Shown piece by piece: positions 52,497 through 61,479 of a stretch of 64,000 bases of DNA. The notes under the pieces are model-generated. The model saw only the letters and a list, made by a program, of their open reading frames with translations. It did not search any database and had not been told where the DNA came from. Source of the stretch: Novosphingobium sp. (GTDB taxonomy: Bacteria; Pseudomonadota; Alphaproteobacteria; Sphingomonadales; Sphingomonadaceae); the NCBI GenBank assembly GCA_004211435.1, contig SECS01000016.1, forward strand, positions 1-64,000, given 5' to 3'. Numbering within the stretch: position 1 is the stretch's first letter; the number at the start of each line of letters is the position of its first letter. Both the position numbers and the translations under genes were made by a program.

Positions 52497-52517
52497 AGCC
52501 TGAACCTGTTTCAGGCT
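52497..52517. repeat. Short palindrome AGCCTGAA / TTCAGGCT
   Basis: Eight-base perfect arms around a five-base spacer, in the 227-base region between degP and the convergent PBP1A gene. Similar CCTGAA-TTCAGG dyads are common intergenic elements in sphingomonads, by my recollection. The rest of this region shows nothing else. Confidence 0.55.
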
Positions 52518-52603
52518 CTATCGGGCGGGAAACGTGGATGTGGTGCGGAAATACCCGACGGCGAGACTGTGCCGACTGATCCGAGCTTCGGTGACGGCGG
52601 AGG

Positions 52604-54775
52604 TCAATTCCCCGGAGTTGGCGTCGGACGGGGCTGGACGCCCGGCTGACCTGCGCGCGGTGACGGGACGGCGCCCGGTCGCACCGGGTTCGCGTCGCGC
52701 TGGCGACGGCCGGTGGCCTGGTCGAGGAAATCGTCGTTCGCCGCGGGCGGCGAGCCGTCCTGCTGGAACCCGATGTTGTCACCCTGCCCTTCGGCCGGCG
52801 GCTCGCCCGGCCCCTTGTCGGTGTCGCCGGGACGGATCATGTTGCCCTGATCGTCGGTGTAGTAATATTCGTTGGGATCGCCCTGGAGCTGCTCGTCGTC
52901 GGGCTCGAGCTGCCAGTCGGGCAGCTTGAGTTCCGTGTCGAACTTCTCGACCGGGCGCCGGGCCACGGCATAGCGCATGTAGGCGGCGAAGGCGCGGGCC
53001 GGCGCCGTGCCGCCCTGGAGGCCGGGAACGGCCTTGGCGTCGTCGCGCCCCATCCACACGCCGGTGGTCACGCCGCTCGAGAAGCCGACGAACCAGCCGT
53101 CCTTGTTCGAGCTGGTCGTGCCGGTCTTGCCCGCCACCGGCCGGCCGATCTGCGCCGCCTTGCCGGTGCCCGTGGCGACGGCCGACTGCAGCAGGTCGGT
53201 AATGCCCGCAGCGACATATTGCGGCACCAGCAGCTCGCCGCGCGGCGCCGGACGGCGATAGATTTCCTCGCCGTCGGTCTTGGTCACCTTGAGAATGCCG
53301 TAGGGTTCGACCGAAGCCCCTTTGGCCGAGACCGAGGCGAAAGCGCGCGTCATGTCGATCAGCCGCACGTCCGAGGTGCCGAGCACCATCGACGGCAAGG
53401 TGTTGACCGGTGTGGTGATGCCGAAGCGCCGCGCCATCGAGGCGACCGCGCCGAAGCCGACCTCGTTGCCGAGCTGTGCCGCAACGGTGTTCTTCGAATA
53501 GGCGAAGGCCGTGCGCACGTCGATCTCGCCGGCATAGCCGCGGCTCGAATTGTGCGGGCTCCAGCCCTGGATCGTGACCGGCTCGTCGACCACGCGATCG
53601 TCGGGCTTGTAACCGGCTTCGAGCGCAGCGAGGTAGACGAACAGCTTCCAGGCCGAGCCCGGCTGGCGCACGGCATTGGTCGCGCGGTTGTAGTTCGAGC
53701 TGACGTAGTCGGTGCCGCCGACCATCGCGAGCACGGCGCCGTCGCGGTCGAGGCTGACGAGCGCGCCCTGCGCGCCCTTGGGCGCATTGGCGGCGACCGC
53801 CGCCGTGGCCGCGCGCTGCATGCCCGGATCGAGCGTGGTCCAGACCTCGATCGGCTCGTCGTTGTCAGGCAGGATCAGGTCGAGCTGCGGCAGCGCCCAG
53901 TCGGTGAAATAGCGCGCCGAATTCTGGCCCGCTTCGGGTGCGGGCTTGACCCCTTCGAGATCGGCCGAGGCGCGTTGCGCCGCGGTGATCGCGCCGGCGT
54001 CTTCCATGACCGCGAGGACAACCTCGGCGCGCTCCTTGCCCGCCTTGGCATCGGCGGTCGGCGAATAGCGCGAGGGCGCCTTGACCAAGCCGGCGATGAT
54101 CGCCGCCTCGGCCAGCGACAACTGTTTGGCGTCGTGGCCGAAGAACTTGCGGCTCGCCGCGTCGATGCCATAGGCGCCGCCGCCGAAATAGACCTTGTTG
54201 AGGTAGAGCTCGAGCACCTGGTCCTTCGAGAACTGCCACTCGAGCGCCATGGCCAGCACGGCCTCGCGGATCTTGCGGTCGAAGGTGCGGTTGTTGTTGA
54301 GGAACACCGTGCGCGCGAGCTGCTGGGTGATCGTCGAACCGCCCTGGCGCCAGCGGCCGCTCTCCACGCGAACCATCAGCGAGCGGACGATGCCGATCGG
54401 ATCGACGCCGATGTGCGAGCGGAAGCGCCGATCCTCGACCGAAACGGTCGCGTCCTTCATCACCTGCGGGATCTGGTCGTAGGGAATCCACTTGCCGTAG
54501 CTCGGCCCGAGCGAGACCAGTTCGGTGCCGTCGCGCGCGCGCACGACGATCATCTGGCCGACCTGGCTCGACTTCAGCTTGTCGTAAGTCGGCAGCGACT
54601 GCGCCGCGACGAGTACCGAAACCACGATGACGATCGCCGCCAGCAGCGCGCCGGCGGAGCCCCAGATGGCTGCACCGCGCACGAAGCGCCAGAACCGCGA
54701 GCGGGTCTTCTTCGGCTTTTCGGGTGGAGACGGGGGCGAACTCTGCGGTTTGCGCAGGTTGTCGTTGCGTGCCAT
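52604..54775 (-). CDS. Penicillin-binding protein 1A-type bifunctional peptidoglycan synthase
   Basis: 723 aa. A cytoplasmic tail (about 1-27) and membrane anchor (about 35-58) lead to a GT51 glycosyltransferase domain with E114 in EDRRFRSHIGVD and GGSTITQQLARTVFLN. The transpeptidase domain has S374-A-W-K377, the SKN motif in AYSKNTVAAQLG and K550-T-G. The C-terminal tail of about 110 residues is rich in Asp, Gly and Pro and ends in Pro/Arg repeats. It polymerises and cross-links murein at the inner membrane. It converges with degP. Confidence 0.93.
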   Translation of the reverse strand: MARNDNLRKPQSSPPSPPEKPKKTRSRFWRFVRGAAIWGSAGALLAAIVIVVSVLVAAQSLPTYDKLKSSQVGQMIVVRARDGTELVSLGPSYGKWIPYDQIPQVMKDATVSVEDRRFRSHIGVDPIGIVRSLMVRVESGRWRQGGSTITQQLARTVFLNNNRTFDRKIREAVLAMALEWQFSKDQVLELYLNKVYFGGGAYGIDAASRKFFGHDAKQLSLAEAAIIAGLVKAPSRYSPTADAKAGKERAEVVLAVMEDAGAITAAQRASADLEGVKPAPEAGQNSARYFTDWALPQLDLILPDNDEPIEVWTTLDPGMQRAATAAVAANAPKGAQGALVSLDRDGAVLAMVGGTDYVSSNYNRATNAVRQPGSAWKLFVYLAALEAGYKPDDRVVDEPVTIQGWSPHNSSRGYAGEIDVRTAFAYSKNTVAAQLGNEVGFGAVASMARRFGITTPVNTLPSMVLGTSDVRLIDMTRAFASVSAKGASVEPYGILKVTKTDGEEIYRRPAPRGELLVPQYVAAGITDLLQSAVATGTGKAAQIGRPVAGKTGTTSSNKDGWFVGFSSGVTTGVWMGRDDAKAVPGLQGGTAPARAFAAYMRYAVARRPVEKFDTELKLPDWQLEPDDEQLQGDPNEYYYTDDQGNMIRPGDTDKGPGEPPAEGQGDNIGFQQDGSPPAANDDFLDQATGRRQRDANPVRPGAVPSPRAGQPGVQPRPTPTPGN

Positions 54776-54904
54776 TTGGCTAGCTGGCCCCTCCGGTGGA
54801 CGCGCAGTTCAAGACAGTGCCGTCCGTTGCACGAAACATGCATAACACAGGGTTAACGGCAGGCACCATAGCCCCCTAGCTGCAGGCCAGGGGGCTGGCA
54901 AAGC

Positions 54905-55303
54905 CTATTCCTTGGGCTTGAAATCGAGCGAGGCGCTGTTGATGCAATAGCGCAGGCCGTTCTCGCCCGGTCCGTCAGGAAAGACGTGGCCGAGATGACC
55001 TTCGCACTTGGCGCAGCGCACTTCCGTGCGCACCATGCCGTGCGACACGTCGCGCAGTTCTTCGACCGCGTCCTCGGCCATCGGTTCGGTATAGCTCGGC
55101 CAGCCCGAACCCGAATTGTACTTCTTGTCCGAAGCGAACAGCGGCGCCCCGCAGCCCGCACAGACATAATCGCCTTCGGCCTTGTTCTGCTCGTATTCGC
55201 CGGTGAAGGCGCGCTCGGTGCCGGCGTGACGCAGGATCTGGTACTGCTCGGGGGTCAGCTTCTCGCGCCACTCGGCATCGGTCAGCTTCAGCTTGTCGGT
55301 CAT
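54905..55303 (-). CDS. msrB: Peptide-methionine (R)-S-oxide reductase MsrB
   Basis: 132 aa from the ATG at 55303 with AAAGGAG upstream. It reduces methionine-R-sulfoxide in proteins. Zinc ligands are C48, C51, C97 and C100 in two CxxC pairs; catalytic C120 is in RYCINSASL. The substrate pocket [10 protein letters not shown] is intact. The usual resolving Cys near residue 63 is replaced by Ser, so another thiol or direct thioredoxin reduction would be needed. No signal peptide is visible, so it acts in the cytoplasm. Confidence 0.94.
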   Translation of the reverse strand: MTDKLKLTDAEWREKLTPEQYQILRHAGTERAFTGEYEQNKAEGDYVCAGCGAPLFASDKKYNSGSGWPSYTEPMAEDAVEELRDVSHGMVRTEVRCAKCEGHLGHVFPDGPGENGLRYCINSASLDFKPKE

Positions 55304-55355
55304 GAAAGGCTCCTTTGCCGACGAATATGGAAGTCGGCCGGAGATGGTGCAAGCG

Positions 55356-55802
55356 TCAGTGAAGATGCTCCACCAGCAGCACCACACCGTCGTGCCCCGA
55401 AACACGCATCCTGGTGCCAGGTTCGGCATCGGGCCCCTTGGCCAGCCACTCGCTGTCGCCCTGCTTGACCCGGCCGTTGCCGCCGTCGATCGCATGGGTC
55501 ACGACCACCATTTCACCGACCAGCCGCGCGCCGCGATCGTTCATCTTGGGATCGGCGCCCTCGATCGGATTGGCCGTCAGGTAGCGCTTGCCCGTGAAGA
55601 CCGAGACGATCGCCAGAACGGCGAAGATCACGACCTGCACGGCCAGACCGAGCGGCAGGGCCCAGGTCAGCACACCGGTGATCAGAGCCGCCCCGGCCAG
55701 CCAGATAAGGAACACGCCGGGCACTGCCATTTCCGCGGCGGCGAGGACCAGGCCTATGGCCAGCCAGTGCCAGTGCGAACCGAGAGCCTCGAACCACTCC
55801 AT
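55356..55802 (-). CDS. NfeD-like membrane protein (short form)
   Basis: 148 aa. Membrane segments lie at about 12-30, 35-50 and 53-70, followed by a cytosolic OB-fold domain (about 85-148, [33 protein letters not shown]). Its ATG shares one base with the upstream stop (TAATG), so it is translationally coupled to the SPFH protein gene. NfeD/SPFH pairs are thought to organise membrane microdomains or to work with membrane proteases. Confidence 0.9.
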   Translation of the reverse strand: MEWFEALGSHWHWLAIGLVLAAAEMAVPGVFLIWLAGAALITGVLTWALPLGLAVQVVIFAVLAIVSVFTGKRYLTANPIEGADPKMNDRGARLVGEMVVVTHAIDGGNGRVKQGDSEWLAKGPDAEPGTRMRVSGHDGVVLLVEHLH

Positions 55803-56716
55803 TACTTGGGATCCCTGCCCAGCGCTTCCTTCGCCAGTTCACCGATGCCGCCGAGCGTGCCGATGAGCTGCGTCGCCTCGACGGGGAAAAGGATGGTCTT
55901 GGCATTGGGCGAGGTCGCGAACTGGCTGACCGCCTCGGTATACTTCTGCGCGATGAAGTAGTTGAGCGCCTGACTGCCCGACTTGGCGATCGCATCGGAC
56001 ACCATCTGCGTCGCCTTGGCTTCGGCCTCGGCCTCGCGTTCGCGCGCCTCGGCGTCGCGGAAGGCGGCCTCGCGGCGGCCCTCGGCCTGGAGAATCGCGC
56101 CCTGCTTCTCGCCCTCGGCGCGCAGGATCTCCGATGCGCGGCTACCCTCGGCCTCGAGGATCTGCGCGCGCTTCTCGCGCTCGGCCTTCATCTGCCGCGC
56201 CATGGCATTCGAGATGTCGGCCGGCGGCCGAATGTCCTTGATCTCGACACGCGTGATCTTGAGGCCCCAGGGCGACGTCGCATGGTCGACCACGATCAGC
56301 AGCTTGGCGTTGATCTCGTCGCGCTTCGACAGCGTCTCGTCGAGGTCCATCGACCCCATCACCGTGCGCAGGTTGGTGGTCGTCAATTGCATGATCGCGA
56401 CATAGAGGTTCGACACCTCGTAGGCCGCCTTGCCCGCGTCGAGCACCTGGAAGAACACCACCGCGTCGACCCCGACCATGGCGTTGTCCTTGGTGATGAT
56501 CTCCTGCCCGGGAATGTCGAGCACCTGCTCCATCATGTTCACCTTGTGGCCGACGCGGTCGATGAACGGGATGATCAGATGGAGCCCCGGCGTCGCCGCC
56601 AGGGTATACTTGCCGAGCCGCTCGATCGTGTAGACGTAACCTTGGCGAACGACGCGAACGCCCATCAGCAGGAACACGAAGACGACGACGATCAGCGCAA
56701 TCAGGAACCCGCCCAT
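55802..56716 (-). CDS. qmcA: SPFH/band-7 family protein, QmcA-like
   Basis: 304 aa from the ATG at 56716. An N-terminal membrane segment (about 3-20) is followed by an SPFH domain (VRQGYVYTIERLGKYTLAATPGLHLIIPFIDRV, then IPGQEIITKDNAMVGVDAVVFFQV) and a long Glu/Ala coiled coil (about 175-235). It is the stomatin-like partner of the NfeD protein. With hflK-hflC it gives two separate SPFH systems within 8 kb. Confidence 0.9.
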   Translation of the reverse strand: MGGFLIALIVVVFVFLLMGVRVVRQGYVYTIERLGKYTLAATPGLHLIIPFIDRVGHKVNMMEQVLDIPGQEIITKDNAMVGVDAVVFFQVLDAGKAAYEVSNLYVAIMQLTTTNLRTVMGSMDLDETLSKRDEINAKLLIVVDHATSPWGLKITRVEIKDIRPPADISNAMARQMKAEREKRAQILEAEGSRASEILRAEGEKQGAILQAEGRREAAFRDAEAREREAEAEAKATQMVSDAIAKSGSQALNYFIAQKYTEAVSQFATSPNAKTILFPVEATQLIGTLGGIGELAKEALGRDPK

Positions 56717-56781
56717 ATGCCCAAAACTCCCCACCAGATGTGTGCAGTCTAGCACGCGCCGCGGCGGAGGAAAGCGGCTTG

Positions 56782-57678
56782 CTAGATCTCGACGAACTGC
56801 GGCGCCGGCGGCGCGCCGCGCAGCCGCTCGGCATCGCGCGCCGGCGGCAGCCCGAACATGCGCGCATATTCGCGGCTGAATTGCGAGGCGCTTTCATAGC
56901 CGACGCGATGCGCGGTGGTCTGGGCATTGGCCTCGACGATCAGCAACCGCCGCGCCTCCTGCAGCCGCATCGCCTTCTGGTACTGCAGCGGGCTCATCGC
57001 CGTCGCCGCCTTGAAATGGCGGTGGAACGAGGCACGGCTCATACCGGCGAGATCGGCAAGCCCATCGATGCTCAACGGCTGCTCGTAGTGCGCGCGGATC
57101 TGGTGGATCGCGCGGTGGATCCGCGAGAGCCGGCTGTCGGCGCGCGCGATCTGCTGGATCGTACCGCTGTCGTCGCTCTGCACCAGGCGATAAAGAATCT
57201 CGCGGCGGATCATCGGCGCGAGCACGGCGATATCCTGCGGCGCGTCGAGCAGTTCGATCAGCCGGCGGACCGAGCCGAGCAGTTCGCGCGTCACCCCGCT
57301 GACGAAGAAGCCGGCATCGCGGCCGACCGGGCGTTCGGGCAGGTCGGCGATCACCGAGGCCAGCAACGGACGGTCGATCGTGATCGACAGGCCGACATAG
57401 GGCTGGTCGACGCTCGCCTCGATCACGCAGCCCGCCGCGGGCAGTTCGACCGAGGCGACGAAATAGGTGCTCGGATCGTAGCGCACCGTGCGGTCGCCGA
57501 TCGTCACGAGCTTGGCGCCCTGGAGGATGACGCAGAACATCGGATCGTAGACGCCGGGCACCGGCGCGGTCGGCGCGGTCACGCGGTTGAGCCGTACCCC
57601 GTCGAGCGCGGTCTCGACCAGTCCCCCGGGGCAGTGGCGATGCGCTATCTCCAGTAGGCGATTGAGGTCATCATGCAT
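56782..57678 (-). CDS. AraC-family transcriptional regulator
   Basis: 298 aa. An N-terminal AraC_N-type cupin-like effector domain (about 20-165, with YDPMFCVILQGAKLVTIGDRTVRYDPSTYFVASVELPA) is followed by two helix-turn-helix motifs at the C-terminus (SIDGLADLAGMSRASFHRHFKAATAMSPLQYQKAMRLQEARRLL, about 205-250). It is divergent from the SDR gene at 57839 with 160 bases between them. This arrangement is common for activators of SDR or aldo-keto reductase genes. Confidence 0.9.
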   Translation of the reverse strand: MHDDLNRLLEIAHRHCPGGLVETALDGVRLNRVTAPTAPVPGVYDPMFCVILQGAKLVTIGDRTVRYDPSTYFVASVELPAAGCVIEASVDQPYVGLSITIDRPLLASVIADLPERPVGRDAGFFVSGVTRELLGSVRRLIELLDAPQDIAVLAPMIRREILYRLVQSDDSGTIQQIARADSRLSRIHRAIHQIRAHYEQPLSIDGLADLAGMSRASFHRHFKAATAMSPLQYQKAMRLQEARRLLIVEANAQTTAHRVGYESASQFSREYARMFGLPPARDAERLRGAPPAPQFVEI

Positions 57679-57838
57679 GGGCGAGAGATGCGCATATGGC
57701 CGAAAGGCTGCAAGGGTCGAGATCTTCCTGCGTACCGTTTGAGACGATCGGGCAAGGATCGGAGCCTATCAGGCGAGGCCTTCAACCGGTTCCATCCCAT
57801 CTCCCGATCATCATTCACGCAAGGAGAAGGGACCACCC

Positions 57839-58822
57839 ATGTCTGCAACGATCGAAAAGACCAAGACCTTCGGCGCCCTGTCGACCACCGACAAGGTGCT
57901 GGCCGGCCTGGATCTCAAGGGCAAGCGCTTCCTCGTGACAGGCGTCTCCGCCGGGCTCGGCATCGAGACCGCCCGCGCGCTCGTCGCCCACGGCGCCCAG
58001 GTCGTCGGCACGGCGCGCGATCTCGCCAAGGCCGAACGCGCCACGGCACCGGTTCGTGAGGCTGCCTGGGAAAACGGCGGCTCGTTCGACGTCGTCGAGG
58101 TCGATCTGGCTTCGCTCGCCAGCGTCCGTGCGGGCGCCGATGCAATCGCCGCGGCCGGCCTGCCGTTCGACGTCATCATCGCCAATGCCGGCGTCATGGC
58201 CTGCCCGCTGGGCAAGACCGCGGACGGCTTCGAAACGCAGTTCGGCACCAACCACCTCGGCCACTTCGTCCTGATCAACCGCCTGGCCCACCTGCTCAAG
58301 CCCGGCGGGCGGCTGGTCAATCTCTCGTCTTCGGGCCACCGCTATTCGGACGTCGACCTCGAGGATCCGAACTTCGAGCACACGCCCTACGAGGAATTCC
58401 AGGCCTATGGCCGCTCGAAGACCGCGAACATCCTGTTCGCCGTCGAGTTCGACCGGCGCCACCGCGATCGCGGCGTGCGTGCAACGGCCGTGCATCCAGG
58501 TGGCATCCTGACCGAACTGAGCCGTCACATGCCCGATGGCGCGCTCGACGACCTCCTGCAGAGCATCAACGAGCAGAACGCCGCGGCGGGCCAGCCGCCG
58601 ATGGCCTGGAAGACGATCCCGCAAGGCGCCGCGACCAGCGTCTGGGCGGCGGTGGTCGCCCCGGCCGACGAGATCGGCGGCCAGTTCTGCGAGGACTGCC
58701 ATGTCGCAGAGGTCAGCGACGTTCCGGGACTGACCGGCGGCGTGCAGCCTTATGCGCTCGACGCCGACAACGCCAAGGCGCTCTGGGCCAAGAGCGAGCA
58801 GATGGTCGGCGAGACCTTCTGA
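57839..58822 (+). CDS. Short-chain dehydrogenase, retinol-dehydrogenase-like
   Basis: 327 aa, longer than a classical SDR. The cofactor motif TGVSAGLG (34-41) and NAG (116-118) are intact, and the catalytic Y190-xxx-K194 is in YGRSKTAN. An N-terminal extension of about 25 residues and a late QPYALDADNAKALWAKSEQMV end are typical of the WWOX/retinol dehydrogenase-like group. AAGGAGAAGG provides the ribosome site. Likely controlled by the divergent AraC protein. The substrate is unknown. Confidence 0.88.
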   Translation: MSATIEKTKTFGALSTTDKVLAGLDLKGKRFLVTGVSAGLGIETARALVAHGAQVVGTARDLAKAERATAPVREAAWENGGSFDVVEVDLASLASVRAGADAIAAAGLPFDVIIANAGVMACPLGKTADGFETQFGTNHLGHFVLINRLAHLLKPGGRLVNLSSSGHRYSDVDLEDPNFEHTPYEEFQAYGRSKTANILFAVEFDRRHRDRGVRATAVHPGGILTELSRHMPDGALDDLLQSINEQNAAAGQPPMAWKTIPQGAATSVWAAVVAPADEIGGQFCEDCHVAEVSDVPGLTGGVQPYALDADNAKALWAKSEQMVGETF

Positions 58823-58846
58823 CGGCCGGAGAACCGAAGAGAAACG

Positions 58847-58876
58847 AAGGCCCGGCGCTCACCCGCCGGGCCTTTT
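58847..58876. terminator. Strong bidirectional terminator
   Basis: AGGCCCGGCG (58848-58857) and CGCCGGGCCT (58864-58873) form a perfect 10-bp stem followed by TTT, and preceded by A residues that give a T-run on the minus strand. It separates the convergent SDR and dienelactone-hydrolase genes. Confidence 0.88.
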
Positions 58877-58880
58877 CGCG

Positions 58881-59750
58881 TCAGAGCTTGGCGTAGAGCG
58901 CCAGCAATCGGCCCCAGGCGCGATCGGCCTGGGCCGCATCGTAGACCGGCGAATCGGGCACGCACCAGCCGTGATCGGCCGGATAGACCTCGATCTCCGC
59001 CGGGCGCTTGGCGGCATCGGCGGCGGCGCGCAAAGCGTCCTTGTCGCCGGGTGCGCGCGCATCGTCGTTGCGTGCGATGGCGAAGAGGTAGGAGGCCTTG
59101 GTCTTGTCGAGCAGCTTCGCCGGGCTGTCCGCCGCATCGCCGACCAGGCCGCCCCCATGGAACGAGGCCGCCGCGCCGACGCGGTCGGGCGCCGCAAAGG
59201 CCGTGCGGACGGTGAAAGGCCCGCCCATGCAATAGCCCTGGGTGCCGATCTTGCGACGCTTGTCGACCGCGGCCTGGCCGTCGAGCCAGGCGGCATAGGC
59301 CTTGCCGTCGCGCGTCACCGCCTCCGCCGTCAGCGCCTGGCGCAGCGGCGTGATCTTGGCCTGGCCCTCGGGCGTACGCCATTCCGCGAAAGAGGCGAGC
59401 ACCGGCGCCTTCGCGCCGCGATAGTATTGATTGACCACGAGCACGGCATAGCCTTCCGCCGCCAATCGCCGTGCCATGACCTGCTTCGCCTCGCGCAGGC
59501 CGGCGATGTCGGGCCAGAGGATCACGCCCGGATGCGCGCCCTTGGCGGGGTGGACGAAGAAGGCGTCGCAGGTGCCGTCGGGCGTCGGCACCTGCACCGT
59601 GCGTTCGGTCAGACCGGCGGCGGCCGCCGCAGCCCCGCTCCAGGTCAGCATGGCAGCACCTGCCGCGCCCATGGCGGCGAAATCGCGGCGAGTCAGGCCC
59701 TTGCGGGTGAGCGCGGTATCCGCAGCGGTCTCGGTGAATTCATCGCACAT
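58881..59750 (-). CDS. Dienelactone hydrolase family protein with Tat-type leader
   Basis: 289 aa. The triad is C174 (GYCMGG), D229 or D230 (ARNDD) and H260 (ADHGWCVPD), the Cys-Asp-His pattern of dienelactone hydrolase. The N-terminus begins MCDEFT and then contains LTRRDFAAMGAAGAAMLTW, a twin-arginine-like leader starting near residue 19, which suggests periplasmic export. It is a close paralogue of the next gene (59799-60605), which lacks this leader. A 48-base gap separates them. Confidence 0.87.
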   Translation of the reverse strand: MCDEFTETAADTALTRKGLTRRDFAAMGAAGAAMLTWSGAAAAAAGLTERTVQVPTPDGTCDAFFVHPAKGAHPGVILWPDIAGLREAKQVMARRLAAEGYAVLVVNQYYRGAKAPVLASFAEWRTPEGQAKITPLRQALTAEAVTRDGKAYAAWLDGQAAVDKRRKIGTQGYCMGGPFTVRTAFAAPDRVGAAASFHGGGLVGDAADSPAKLLDKTKASYLFAIARNDDARAPGDKDALRAAADAAKRPAEIEVYPADHGWCVPDSPVYDAAQADRAWGRLLALYAKL

Positions 59751-59798
59751 GCATGGTCGCTCCGCTTGCCCCGCCTCTGACCACCTGCATAACGCGCG

Positions 59799-60605
59799 TC
59801 AGAGCTCGGCGTAAAGCGCCAGCAGCCGATCCCAGGCACGATCGGCCTCGGCCTCGTCGTAAGCCGGCGCATCGGGCACGCACCAGCCGTGATCGGCGGC
59901 ATAGACTTCGATCTCGGCCGGGCGTCCGGCCGCTGCCGCCGCTTCGCGCAGCACGTCCTTGGCCTCCGGCTGGCCGGCGTCGTCGTCGCGGCCCGGCAGG
60001 ATCAGGAAGGCAGCCTGGGTCTGCGCCATGATCCGGTGCGGGCTGTCGGGCGCCTCGGTGACAAGGCCGCCCCCGTGGAAGCTCGCGACCGCGCGGACGC
60101 GCTCGGGAACAGCCGCGGCGGTGCGGAAGGCCTGACCACCGCCCATGCAATAGCCCTGGGTGCCGAGCCCGCGCGCCGTGTCGACCGACGCCTGCGCGTC
60201 GAGGAAGGCGGCATAGGCCTTGGCATCGCGTGCCAAGGCATCGGGCGTCAGCGCGGCGATCAACGGCATGATCTTCGCGCGCGCTTCGGCATCGCGGAAA
60301 GTGTCGAAGCCGATCGCGAGCGGCAGGCTGGCGTTGCGGTAATACTGGTTCACCACGAGTACGGCATAGCCCGACGAGGCCAGCCGCCGCGCCATCGCCT
60401 GCTTCGCGGGCCGCAGGCCGATCGCATCGGGCCAGAAGATCACGCCGGGATGCTTGCCCTCGCCCGGATGGACGAAGAAGGCCTCGCAGGTGCCGTCCGC
60501 CGTGATCACTTCGACCATGCCCTCGCTGAGCCCCGGATAGATCTGCTCTTCGCGATCGGCCATCGCCTGCTGCGGCTGCCGGAGCCCCGTGAATTCGTCG
60601 CACAT
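59799..60605 (-). CDS. Dienelactone hydrolase family protein (cytoplasmic paralogue)
   Basis: 268 aa from the ATG at 60605 (GGAGAGG upstream; 60608 is the alternative). It shares the MCDEFT start and the GYCMGG (C153) and DHGWCVPD motifs with its neighbour, and is similar along most of its length, but has no export leader. DLH enzymes open dienelactones in chlorocatechol routes and act on related lactones or esters. It is divergent from an SDR gene at 60704, with a 98-base region between. Confidence 0.87.
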   Translation of the reverse strand: MCDEFTGLRQPQQAMADREEQIYPGLSEGMVEVITADGTCEAFFVHPGEGKHPGVIFWPDAIGLRPAKQAMARRLASSGYAVLVVNQYYRNASLPLAIGFDTFRDAEARAKIMPLIAALTPDALARDAKAYAAFLDAQASVDTARGLGTQGYCMGGGQAFRTAAAVPERVRAVASFHGGGLVTEAPDSPHRIMAQTQAAFLILPGRDDDAGQPEAKDVLREAAAAAGRPAEIEVYAADHGWCVPDAPAYDEAEADRAWDRLLALYAEL

Positions 60606-60703
60606 CATCCGCTCTCCGCTTGTTCGCTGTCGCGTCGATGCTAGCCTCGACGCCTGTAGTCGGCAACGCGCGCCCACCGCGACAACCAAAGAGCAGGATT
60701 TCC

Positions 60704-61456
60704 ATGAACTTCACCGACCAGCACGTCGTCATCACCGGCGGCTCGACCGGCATCGGCCGCGCCACGGCCGAGGCGATCGTCGCGGCCGGCGGCAAGGTGA
60801 CGCTGATCGCGCGCCGCGCCGACGTGCTCGAAGTCGCCGCGCGCGAAATCGGCCCCGCCGCAAGCTGGATCACCGCCGACGCGGGCGACAAGGAATCGTT
60901 GCTCGCCGCGCTCGATGGCGCCGTCGCAATCCACGGGCCGATCGACGGCCTGTTCCTCAACCACGGCACCGAGGGCATGTTCGCGCTGACCCCCGACTAC
61001 AGCGACGAGGCCTTCGAGCGCGTGATGCGCGTCAACGCCTTCTCGCTGTTCTGGGCCGTGCGCCACGTCCTGCCGGCGATGGCGGCGCGTGGGCGTGGCG
61101 CGATCCTGATCACCTCGAGCCTCGGCGGCGAGACGGGCATGGTCGGCAACATCGGCTATTGCACGAGCAAGCACGCCGCGATCGGCATCGCGCGCACGAT
61201 CGCGATGGAGGGCGCCGCCGCCGGCGTGCGCTGCAACTGGCTGTCGCCGGGCTTCATCGACACGCCGATGCTCGGCGACGTGCCCGACGCTTTCAAGGCG
61301 CAGATGGCCCAGCGCGTCCCGCAGAAGCGCGTCGGCACTTCGGCCGAGGCCGGCGCTGTCGCCGCCTTCCTGCTGTCGGACCTCGCCAGCCACGTCACCG
61401 CGCAGGGCCTCGCGGTCGACGGCGGCTTGCTCGGAACCTTGGTCATAGAGCAGTAA
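60704..61456 (+). CDS. SDR-family NAD(P)-dependent oxidoreductase
   Basis: 250 aa from the ATG at 60704 (CAGGA upstream). TGGSTGIG (11-18) binds the cofactor, and the catalytic set is S138/S139, Y152 and K156 (YCTSK). The NNAG motif reads NHGTE (86-90), a departure seen in some SDRs. R37-R38 after beta-2 suggests NADP preference. A glycerophosphodiesterase gene follows after 23 bases, so they may be co-transcribed. The substrate is not readable. Confidence 0.87.
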   Translation: MNFTDQHVVITGGSTGIGRATAEAIVAAGGKVTLIARRADVLEVAAREIGPAASWITADAGDKESLLAALDGAVAIHGPIDGLFLNHGTEGMFALTPDYSDEAFERVMRVNAFSLFWAVRHVLPAMAARGRGAILITSSLGGETGMVGNIGYCTSKHAAIGIARTIAMEGAAAGVRCNWLSPGFIDTPMLGDVPDAFKAQMAQRVPQKRVGTSAEAGAVAAFLLSDLASHVTAQGLAVDGGLLGTLVIEQ

Positions 61457-61479
61457 CACGCGGCGTTCAGGACGGCCCG

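Noticed and set aside
60589-61479. Extension of the glycerophosphodiesterase frame
   Set aside because: It overlaps the SDR gene in another frame and is Arg-rich shadow sequence; a Tat-like leader follows the ATG at 61480.
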